Source: an uncultured Lachnospiraceae bacterium (lineage in GTDB: Bacteria; Bacillota; Clostridia; Lachnospirales; Lachnospiraceae). Taken from it: DNA of 5,211 nucleotides. The stretch spans positions 1 through 5,211 of the forward strand of contig CAJORC010000138.1 of the NCBI GenBank assembly GCA_905236615.1, given 5' to 3'. Made by a program: the position numbers and the translations under genes. Positions 1 through 5,211 of the stretch are shown one piece after another. The notes beneath the pieces are model-generated. The model did no database searches, was not told the origin of the DNA, and saw only the letters and a list, made by a program, of their open reading frames with translations. Within the stretch, counting starts at the first letter, position 1, and each line of letters begins with the position of its first letter.

Positions 1-1308
1 AAATCCGGAACAGTCAAAGCCCTCATCAGGACTGCTTCCACCCCAGACATATTCCATACCGAGATATTTCTCAGCTTCATGGATCATACGTGCAAATTCT
101 TCATCTGACATATAATCAGGGGGGATTTCATAATCGGGATAATCACCTTCGTCGGGAATGGAATAAGAATCTCTTTCAAAGAGATACTTGCGGTTTCCAT
201 ATGTCTCAACAAGTATTTCATATCGTTTCAACTGGTCATCTGAAAGACCGAAATGCCGCGCTACATAGTCGATACCGGAATTTCTAAGTGTTACTTTGAG
301 GATGCGGTATTCTACATCCTCACCATCCCTTTCGCGGTGCTCTACTTTTGTCCTTGTTGTAAGCTTGTACTGCGTATCAAGGATTTCCTTTAGTGTTTCT
401 GCAACCTCATCGGGCTTGTAGGCTTCATACATAACGGTAAGAAGTGCTGCAAGTTCATAAGGATTGTGACCTATCTCGGCAAGATTATATTGGTATTCAT
501 CATAGTCGGGATATTCACTGGGGATATTGTCAATCCTTTCCTGCAATTCCTGCTCAAGAGCCGTGTAGTTGGCATCAACCTGGAGGATGTCTTCATCTGT
601 GGCTGTATATGACGTTGTAATGAATAATCCGCAGCCTGTTCCTGCAACACAGAAAGCAATGGTAATAACTACGGATTGGATAATGGACACAAGAAGTCCG
701 AGAATTACAATAAGACATTCAAGCGGGTGTTCCTCAACGAGTTCCTCGACCTTTTCCTTTACGAATTCCTTGATGCGCTCCCCGATGTCACCTATATCTT
801 TGGTGATCTTCCGTCTGATATACTCTAATTCCTTGGCTTCTTCCTTAATCCGTCGCTGAGCCTGTTTCTTTCGGTATTCCTTTTGTGCAGCAGCTATTTT
901 GGAAGAATTATTACCGACTTCCTTCAATTCTTGCCTCTGTTTAAGCTGCTTCTTATAAATACCGTATTTGATTTTCCGGGATACTCCGCACACAGCTCCT
1001 ACGCCATCATCAATGACTTCGTAGGCAGTGCTGTTATCCTTGTTCTGCGTTTCCGACAGCTTTCTCGCTTTCTTTTCCGCAGCTGCATCAGCTCTTATCT
1101 TTCGGACGCTCTGCCTTTTAAGCTGCTTTGACTTTTTTATCTCTTCCTCTGTGAGAGCGTTGTCGGCTTTCTTGGTTCGAAGCTTTCTACCGTAGAAGTC
1201 TTTCATGGTTGATTCATTATGAAGTTTCGACGAATGGACAGCCTTTTCACTTACGTCAACAGGCTTTTCCCTTATTTTATTTGTTCTTGTGTAAAGTTCT
1301 GCTTCCAT
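1..1308 (-). CDS. Membrane-anchored NlpC/P60 cell-wall hydrolase, CD1108-like mobile-element family (3' end cut by window edge)
   Basis: The reading frame is open for 436 codons from an ATG at 1306-1308 to the window's left edge; an in-frame stop at 1315-1317 blocks any longer ATG start. Residues 1-197 are highly charged, Lys/Arg-rich and probably cytoplasmic. Residues 198-230 form one strong membrane segment. Residues 237-376 are a conserved extracellular-type region including IGHNPYELA (279-287), which I recognise from CD1108-like ICE proteins. An acidic Asp/Tyr/Pro linker follows (377-396). The end is the start of an NlpC/P60 domain: YVWGG (420-424) and DCSGF (432-436), with Cys433 the expected nucleophile. 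The catalytic His and third residue lie beyond the edge. Known family role: NlpC/P60 enzymes cut peptide bonds in peptidoglycan; here the inferred job is local wall opening for the conjugation channel, as for VirB1-type hydrolases. The start overlaps the VirB4 gene by 32 nt and has no good ribosome binding site, suggesting translational coupling. There is no lysozyme-like domain in the visible part. Confidence 0.92.
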   Translation of the reverse strand, partial: MEAELYTRTNKIREKPVDVSEKAVHSSKLHNESTMKDFYGRKLRTKKADNALTEEEIKKSKQLKRQSVRKIRADAAAEKKARKLSETQNKDNSTAYEVIDDGVGAVCGVSRKIKYGIYKKQLKQRQELKEVGNNSSKIAAAQKEYRKKQAQRRIKEEAKELEYIRRKITKDIGDIGERIKEFVKEKVEELVEEHPLECLIVILGLLVSIIQSVVITIAFCVAGTGCGLFITTSYTATDEDILQVDANYTALEQELQERIDNIPSEYPDYDEYQYNLAEIGHNPYELAALLTVMYEAYKPDEVAETLKEILDTQYKLTTRTKVEHRERDGEDVEYRILKVTLRNSGIDYVARHFGLSDDQLKRYEILVETYGNRKYLFERDSYSIPDEGDYPDYEIPPDYMSDEEFARMIHEAEKYLGMEYVWGGSSPDEGFDCSGF

Positions 1309-3739
1309 TATCAGTTACCATTTTTTCGTGTGTTTCAGATAATTTGGTAGTCATTACCTTATAGAGTTCCGTATTCCTGGGGAATCTGTCTACGAACGGC
1401 AGGATAACATTTCCATAAAACAAAAGCCCTTCACCTTCTCCCGAATGTGTAACATACGAAAGCTGATGAGGGCTTATATTAAGCTGCTTTGCAAGAATCT
1501 GTCTGTCACCGACTGCCTGGTTCAGCATGAGGATGAAGTCAGAGTTTTCAAAAATATTCTCAACTTCCTTTGAAGCGAGGAGATCCTTGATGTTCTGTGT
1601 TATGCCTGTCGGTATGCCGCCCCATTTTCTGAAACGTTTCCATATCTCAACAGTATATGCAGCCGTCTGTTCTTCACGGAGCAGCAGATGCATTTCATCC
1701 ATATAGTAACGTGTGGATTTTCCCTGCACCCTGTTTTCGGAAACCCTTCCCCAGACCTGATCCTCAACTACGAGCATTCCGATTTTCTTAAGCTGTTTTC
1801 CTAGTTCCCTTATGTCATAGCAGACAAGACGGTTATTAAGTTCCACGTTTGTCCTGTGGTTAAAAACGTTAAGCGAGCCGCTTACATATATTTCAAGTGC
1901 GGTTGCAACGTGCTTTGCCTCTTTCTCGTCCTGCTTCAGAAGTTCGTTATAAAGGTCTTCAAGTATTGGCATATTCTCGGGAAGAGGATTTTCAAAGTAT
2001 TTCTGGTAAATCTTTCGGATACATCTGTCGATTACGGTTTTCTCTACAGGCTGCAGTCCTTCTTTCGAACCAACTATCAGCTCGCATAAGGAAAGTATAA
2101 AGTCCGACTTGAGAGCGATAGGATTATCATCATCCGAATAATTCATGTTTATATCCATAGGATTGATGTACTGGTCAGATATAGGACTGATTTTTATGAC
2201 CTGTCCGTTCAAGGTTTCGACCAGGGGAGCATACTCGGCTTCAGGATCTGATATGATAATGTCGTCATCTGTCACAAGAAAGAGATTGACTATTTCCCTT
2301 TTTGCTGCAAAAGACTTACCGGAGCCGGGAGTTCCAAGTATAAGACCATTCGGATTTTTAAGGAGCTTCCGGTCAACCATGATAAGGTTGTTTGAGAGGG
2401 CATTTAAGCCGTAATACAAAGCTCCCTTATGCTCCTGAAAGAGTTCCTGAGTTGTGAAAGGAACAAATATCGCAGTACTGCTCGTTGTCATTCCACGCTG
2501 TATTTCCACTTCGTTATAGGCAAGTGGGAGAGCACTGACGAGTCCCTGCTCCTGCTGATAGTCAAGCCTTATGAGATTGCAGTTGTGCTTCTGTGCGATA
2601 GAAGAGGACTGGAAAATATTGTTTTCAAGCTCTTCCTTTGTCTTTCCGGTATTCAATATCGTAAAGGTCAGCAGGAACATCCTTTCATTCTGTGACTGTA
2701 ATTCCTTAAGCAATGCCTTTGCGTCATTTCCATAGGTGGCAAGGTCTGAGGGGATGATCTCGATATCATAACCTGCCCTTACAGCTTTTTTCTGTTCTTC
2801 GATTTTACTTCTGTCCAGTTCTGTGATCGTATGTTTAACCTTTTTTATGGCGGCATTCTGATCTACCGACTGGATATGCATTGTAACTATCTGACTCGAT
2901 TCAACATCAAGCAGGTCTGCAAGCATTCTGTCGCTTATATCAGATGCATCTATGGAGAGAAAACTCATGGCACAATAAGTATCGCCCATCTTAAATATCC
3001 TGCCTGTAGGAAATTCAAAACTGCTCGGCACTATGAAATCTTTTACCGAAAGACCTGAATTAACAAGGTATTTCCAGTCAAAGGCAAAATGTGACTTCTC
3101 CCCGATATGGAGCTGCTTATACATAAGCTCCAGACGCTGGTATCCGTTAAGGCTTTCGGCAATTACACCGATTCGTTTGAGATTATTCAGGATATCCATT
3201 TCAATATGGGCAAGTCTTGGCTTTGCGTTCCTTATAGAATCAGCATGAATACCGAAGGTAAGATATTTTGTTTTGGTAAGACCATTATTTCCGGCTTCCA
3301 TCTGTTTAAGCAGCATCCTTGAATAATCATCCCTTATATAATTGAAGTCATCCTTATGATGCTGTATTGCAATGCTCTTTTCAAAATCAGCCGAATCGGT
3401 GGCAAGATTCATGAAAGAGAGCTGGAAATGTACCGAGCTGTCAAAGAAATTCAGAAAACTGCACCATTCTTCAAAAATCTCGGTCTTATCCTCCTGTGTT
3501 GCAAGCTGGTAGTTAATATCCTGGAACCTTATGGTCTTTGTGTAGTAGTCCTGACCGATGCGGCAGATACCATCCTGAAACATCCTATCGAAAGGTACCG
3601 TCTGCTGCGCGGTTCTCGGTATGCCATCATACTTCTGCGCAGCCTTGATTATTTCCGTTATTTCTTTCTGTTCCTGCCTTGATAATCCTTCGGGCATCTT
3701 AAAGTTTCTTTTGTTTTTCTTTTGCAGAAATGCAAACAA
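1277..3739 (-). CDS. VirB4-type conjugation ATPase (TraE/TrsE-like)
   Basis: This is the energy-providing ATPase of the type IV secretion channel, acting at the inner face of the membrane during pilus or channel assembly and DNA transfer. Numbered from the TTG at 3737-3739 (820 residues), it has the usual VirB4 layout. The N-terminal half contains PSDLATYG-type and LDYQQEQGL-type stretches that I recognise from Firmicutes ICE VirB4 proteins. The C-terminal RecA-like domain has Walker A GTPGSGKS (469-476), Walker B YYMDE (678-682, with Asp681/Glu682) and a TGITQN motif (711-716). Length is normal and no key residue is missing. Start choice: AAAAGGAGGT at 3748-3757 sits 9 nt before this TTG. 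The frame stays open upstream to a TTG at 3760, but that start would include the binding site in the gene. An ATG at 3697, one base after the PrgI stop, is the other candidate but has only a weak site. The gene overlaps PrgI by 41 nt, as expected for partners made together. Function is secure; the exact start is not. Confidence 0.96.
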   Translation of the reverse strand: MFAFLQKKNKRNFKMPEGLSRQEQKEITEIIKAAQKYDGIPRTAQQTVPFDRMFQDGICRIGQDYYTKTIRFQDINYQLATQEDKTEIFEEWCSFLNFFDSSVHFQLSFMNLATDSADFEKSIAIQHHKDDFNYIRDDYSRMLLKQMEAGNNGLTKTKYLTFGIHADSIRNAKPRLAHIEMDILNNLKRIGVIAESLNGYQRLELMYKQLHIGEKSHFAFDWKYLVNSGLSVKDFIVPSSFEFPTGRIFKMGDTYCAMSFLSIDASDISDRMLADLLDVESSQIVTMHIQSVDQNAAIKKVKHTITELDRSKIEEQKKAVRAGYDIEIIPSDLATYGNDAKALLKELQSQNERMFLLTFTILNTGKTKEELENNIFQSSSIAQKHNCNLIRLDYQQEQGLVSALPLAYNEVEIQRGMTTSSTAIFVPFTTQELFQEHKGALYYGLNALSNNLIMVDRKLLKNPNGLILGTPGSGKSFAAKREIVNLFLVTDDDIIISDPEAEYAPLVETLNGQVIKISPISDQYINPMDINMNYSDDDNPIALKSDFILSLCELIVGSKEGLQPVEKTVIDRCIRKIYQKYFENPLPENMPILEDLYNELLKQDEKEAKHVATALEIYVSGSLNVFNHRTNVELNNRLVCYDIRELGKQLKKIGMLVVEDQVWGRVSENRVQGKSTRYYMDEMHLLLREEQTAAYTVEIWKRFRKWGGIPTGITQNIKDLLASKEVENIFENSDFILMLNQAVGDRQILAKQLNISPHQLSYVTHSGEGEGLLFYGNVILPFVDRFPRNTELYKVMTTKLSETHEKMVTDNGSRTLHKNK

Positions 3740-4097
3740 TTCTATCGACCTCCTTTTCAACTTCCGCAGCTCTCATGAGTGCTGAATAATAATTATCTGT
3801 CCTGTATGGTCTTGTCTTTGGTCTGATGAATACCGACCGTATGAAATATCCTATATAAACTTCAAGTGGAAGTCCGTTCTTCTCATACATTGCAAAAAAG
3901 AATAAAGGCATCATTATGATCATCATTCCCATAACTGCAACATTTACTTCCGAAAAGCGCTTTATAAGGAAAAAAGACGGTACTCCTATGAGTGCCGCCA
4001 GCGTAAAGCATATCAGCTGCCGCTTTGTCAGGTTAAACATTGGTTTTGACTTGATTCGTGTGAGATCTCTTGGAACACTAATATATGACGCTGCCAT
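3699..4097 (-). CDS. PrgI-family (VirB3-like) conjugation membrane protein
   Basis: A 132-residue protein starting at the ATG 4095-4097. A longer frame opens at 4136, but AAGGAGG at 4103-4109, five nt before this ATG, decides the start. Two hydrophobic helices (about 28-46 and 53-71) are separated by a short loop. Family-like stretches are ISVPRDLTRIK near the N-terminus, NLTKRQL (22-28) and YEKNGLPLE (71-79). A basic RPKTRPY segment (92-98) opens a charged, Lys/Glu-rich C-terminal tail likely to be cytoplasmic. PrgI proteins are small inner-membrane parts of Gram-positive type IV secretion systems, equated with VirB3, and are typically encoded directly before VirB4. That is the order here: VirB4 overlaps its last 41 nt, and the TrbL-like gene ends 10 nt before its start. 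Inferred role: anchoring or stabilising VirB4 at the membrane. Confidence 0.93.
   Translation of the reverse strand: MAASYISVPRDLTRIKSKPMFNLTKRQLICFTLAALIGVPSFFLIKRFSEVNVAVMGMMIIMMPLFFFAMYEKNGLPLEVYIGYFIRSVFIRPKTRPYRTDNYYSALMRAAEVEKEVDRIVCISAKEKQKKL
3748..3757 (-). promoter_or_regulatory. Ribosome binding site for the VirB4 gene, inside the PrgI gene
   Basis: On the minus strand this reads AAAAGGAGGT, a near-perfect Shine-Dalgarno sequence. It lies within the PrgI coding region, 9 nt before the TTG at 3737-3739. It is the reason for preferring that TTG over the ATG at 3697 or the upstream TTG at 3760. Confidence 0.8.
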
Positions 4098-4102
4098 TTT
4101 TA

Positions 4103-4109
4103 CCTCCTT
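4103..4109 (-). promoter_or_regulatory. Ribosome binding site for the PrgI gene, overlapping the upstream stop codon
   Basis: The minus strand reads AAGGAGG with a 5-nt spacer to the ATG at 4095-4097. Its first two bases belong to the TAA stop (4108-4110) of the TrbL-like gene, so a ribosome finishing that gene ends on the PrgI initiation region. This favours coupled translation and sets the PrgI start. Confidence 0.9.
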
Positions 4110-4974
4110 AATGTGCGTTAAGTGCTGTCTTTGCAATGGTTTCCGTCTTAAAGAGTGAATAAGCGAGGAGTATCGTATATCCTAAAACGCCCCATATTGA
4201 ACCTATTATGTCTTCCGAGAATGTCAGAGTACGGATCATTGCCGCATATATTCCAATACAGATAAGGATTAGGAAGCCCTGGAATCCGAGAGCGAAAAGC
4301 CCTCTGATATAGCTCTGTCCCATGACACCCTGTTCCTTATTTCCAAGTGTAGAAAAAGGAATCGGAGCAACTGATATATGCAGGTATATCTCTATCATTC
4401 TCACCTGAACTATAACGAATATGATCTTCGCTAAGATAAAGGTAAATATATTTATGAAAAGTACTTGTATGAACATGAGCATGACTCCCCACATGGACAT
4501 TGCTTCAATAGTTGATTCCATTTCAGCAAGTGCCGAGGCATCTACCGCAGTACTTCCGCTTATTACAATGCCGCCTTCCGATATGACAACACCTGTAAGG
4601 TCAAATACAGCCAGTGCAAAGTCCCATACATGAGTTATGAGTTCTACAGCCACAAAGGTCTTTATAATCCATCTGAAAATGAACCATGACTCGAAATTGG
4701 CAAGATTGTTGTAATTCATTATCATCTGTATGAGCTCATAACAGGCTACAAAGGTTAGAACCATACCGGCTATAGGCATTATCGCGTTATCTGAAACGCT
4801 TTTAATCACATTTAAAACGGTCGGGTTAAATGCAGACGGATCTGTTGCAGCACAGGTAGCTGCATTTCCAACCTCAGTATTTACGCTGTCGAACATACCT
4901 CTAAGCATCTCCATCAACAGAGGTATCAGACTGTCTTTAACCCTTTCTTCAATCTGTTCAAATACATAATCCAA
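4108..4974 (-). CDS. TrbL/VirB6-like polytopic conjugation membrane protein
   Basis: A 288-residue integral membrane protein starting at a TTG (4972-4974) backed by AGGAGGT 5 nt upstream. The N-terminal 58 residues are soluble-looking with an amphipathic, acidic start. Hydrophobic segments follow at about 64-84, 98-130 (possibly two passes), 161-190, 196-209, 224-246 and 256-273. The tail is short and basic. A small-residue, Ala/Ser/Gly-rich loop occurs at about 132-155, and a proline-containing segment (SVAPIPFS, 201-208) matches the type of conserved core seen in TrbL/VirB6 channel proteins. The family forms the inner-membrane channel of type IV secretion systems. The assignment rests on length, membrane profile, that core and the position between a Maff2-type gene and PrgI/VirB4. 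Sequence recognition is weaker than for VirB4, so a related ICE membrane protein of unknown detailed role remains possible. Confidence 0.85.
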   Translation of the reverse strand: MDYVFEQIEERVKDSLIPLLMEMLRGMFDSVNTEVGNAATCAATDPSAFNPTVLNVIKSVSDNAIMPIAGMVLTFVACYELIQMIMNYNNLANFESWFIFRWIIKTFVAVELITHVWDFALAVFDLTGVVISEGGIVISGSTAVDASALAEMESTIEAMSMWGVMLMFIQVLFINIFTFILAKIIFVIVQVRMIEIYLHISVAPIPFSTLGNKEQGVMGQSYIRGLFALGFQGFLILICIGIYAAMIRTLTFSEDIIGSIWGVLGYTILLAYSLFKTETIAKTALNAH

Positions 4975-4979
4975 TTTGT

Positions 4980-4986
4980 ACCTCCT
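4980..4986 (-). promoter_or_regulatory. Ribosome binding site for the TrbL/VirB6-like gene
   Basis: The minus strand reads AGGAGGT, 5 nt before the TTG at 4972-4974. There is no in-frame ATG nearby that fits better, so the site supports a true TTG start. Five of its bases (4982-4986) are also complementary to 4995-4999, the 3' arm of the neighbouring hairpin. Confidence 0.88.
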
Positions 4987-4990
4987 CGAT

Positions 4991-5023
4991 AATCAGGAGC
5001 CGGATTTGCATCCGACTCCGATT
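4991..5023. other. Long imperfect inverted repeat (hairpin) between the Maff2-type and TrbL-like genes
   Basis: The two arms are AATC-a-GGAG-c-CGGAT and ATCCG-a-CTCC-GATT around a 4-base TTGC loop (plus-strand reading). This gives 13 pairs with one C/A mismatch and one bulged base. It sits in the only real intergenic gap of the window, starting 28 nt after the Maff2-type stop and ending 4 nt before the TrbL-like ribosome binding site. No T-run follows it in the direction of transcription, so it does not look like an intrinsic terminator. An mRNA stability, processing or translation-control element is more likely, but the role is inferred. Confidence 0.7.
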
Positions 5024-5051
5024 TATTCTTAACTCCTAAGGTCCTTTCAGA

Positions 5052-5211
5052 TCATCCGAAAAGCCCTGAAAGAAGCGGTACAAGCGTTGTTCCGATGAGG
5101 CAGACACCGCCGCCGGCCATCAGCTGCTTCATGCCCTGGCTCTTCGCGCCGGGGTTGTCATTCCCATACCCTTCAAGAAGGTTTATGCCTCCCCAAACTC
5201 CAAGACCTGCA
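5052..5211 (-). CDS. Maff2-family small membrane protein (5' end outside window)
   Basis: The last 52 codons are visible, ending in TGA at 5052-5054; the start lies beyond the right edge. The visible protein has a glycine-rich first helix (AGLGVWGGINLLEGYG), a short polar and basic loop (NDNPGAKSQGMKQ), and a second hydrophobic helix (about LMAGGGVCLIGTTLVPLL) that ends a few residues before the stop. This matches the small two-helix Maff2-family proteins I know from Firmicutes ICE transfer operons, usually about 70 residues, so roughly 20 N-terminal residues are probably missing. The molecular role of the family is not settled. The helix-loop-helix shape and position ahead of VirB6-, VirB3- and VirB4-like genes suggest a pilin-like (VirB2/TrbC-type) subunit, which is inference. 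Base composition is unusual: 5091-5160 is about 67% GC by my count, against 35% in a 60-base sample of the TrbL-like gene. Confidence 0.85.
   Translation of the reverse strand, partial: AGLGVWGGINLLEGYGNDNPGAKSQGMKQLMAGGGVCLIGTTLVPLLSGLFG

Noticed and set aside
569..1131. Plus-strand open frames at 569-859 and 883-1131.
   Set aside because: They lie opposite the well-supported hydrolase gene, have no ribosome binding site, and translate to Ser/Thr- or Phe/Leu-rich sequence typical of antisense shadows.
940..1800. Recurrent AAGCTGCTT-like words at about 948, 1120 and 1480, and a similar one near 1790, as a possible dispersed repeat or protein-binding site.
   Set aside because: They encode Lys-Gln-Leu-type codons in different proteins, have irregular spacing, and their flanks do not match.
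3356..3682. A 108-codon plus-strand frame opposite VirB4, with hydrophobic stretches.
   Set aside because: It is antisense to the N-terminal region of an intact VirB4 gene, has no binding site or family resemblance, and its hydrophobicity follows from reverse reading of charged codons.
4958..5011. A 17-codon minus-strand mini-ORF starting with ATG at 5009-5011 inside the hairpin loop and overlapping the TrbL-like start, as a possible leader peptide.
   Set aside because: Its GGAG lies only 4 nt before the ATG and within the hairpin arm. The peptide has no run of one amino acid and the frame could be open by chance. Only conservation in related elements would rescue it.
4991..5023. The hairpin as an intrinsic terminator after the Maff2-type gene.
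   Set aside because: In the direction of transcription the stem is followed by TGATT-like bases and the ribosome binding site, not a U-run. The downstream genes need read-through.
5028..5051. A short near-palindrome (AAGGtCCTT) in the gap after the Maff2-type stop as an operator, or a promoter for the TrbL-like gene.
   Set aside because: Only 4 bp per arm around a single central base, and no convincing -35/-10 pair could be read in this 65-70 base gap.

Overview
This window is the interior of a conjugative transfer module from an integrative and conjugative element (ICE), or a closely related mobilisable island, of a Gram-positive host. The host is most likely an anaerobic Clostridia such as a Lachnospiraceae or Ruminococcus-type gut bacterium. 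The reasons are the PrgI, VirB4 and NlpC/P60 gene set typical of Firmicutes type IV secretion, strong AGGAGG ribosome binding sites, TTG starts, and modest GC in most genes. The host assignment is an inference from gene content and style; no rRNA or housekeeping gene is present.

All supported genes lie on the minus strand, so transcription runs from the right edge to the left. In that order they are: the 3' end of a small Maff2-type membrane protein (5052-5211, start outside the window); a short intergenic region with a long hairpin just ahead of a ribosome binding site (4975-5051); a polytopic TrbL/VirB6-like membrane protein (4108-4974); a PrgI-family (VirB3-like) two-helix protein (3699-4097); a complete VirB4-type ATPase (1277-3739); and a membrane-anchored NlpC/P60 cell-wall hydrolase of the CD1108-like family (1-1308), cut by the left edge just after its catalytic Cys motif.

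The genes are packed as one polycistronic unit. The TrbL-like stop codon overlaps the PrgI ribosome binding site, PrgI and VirB4 overlap by about 41 nt, and VirB4 and the hydrolase overlap by 32 nt. Together they would supply most of the core of a Gram-positive mating-pair apparatus: a candidate pilin-like or small membrane subunit, the inner-membrane channel, the PrgI/VirB4 membrane-ATPase pair, and the peptidoglycan hydrolase that opens the wall. The coupling protein, relaxase, integrase and attachment sites are not in this window.

The module type is known, and I do not see a wholly new system. The less ordinary points are a possible switching RNA structure that could expose or hide the TrbL-like ribosome binding site, a sharp GC jump in the Maff2-type gene, a compact hydrolase lacking a separate lysozyme domain in its visible part, and the way the last two junctions appear to be translationally coupled. 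No promoter, terminator, tRNA, CRISPR or insertion sequence could be supported, and no gene-free stretch exceeds 300 bases.
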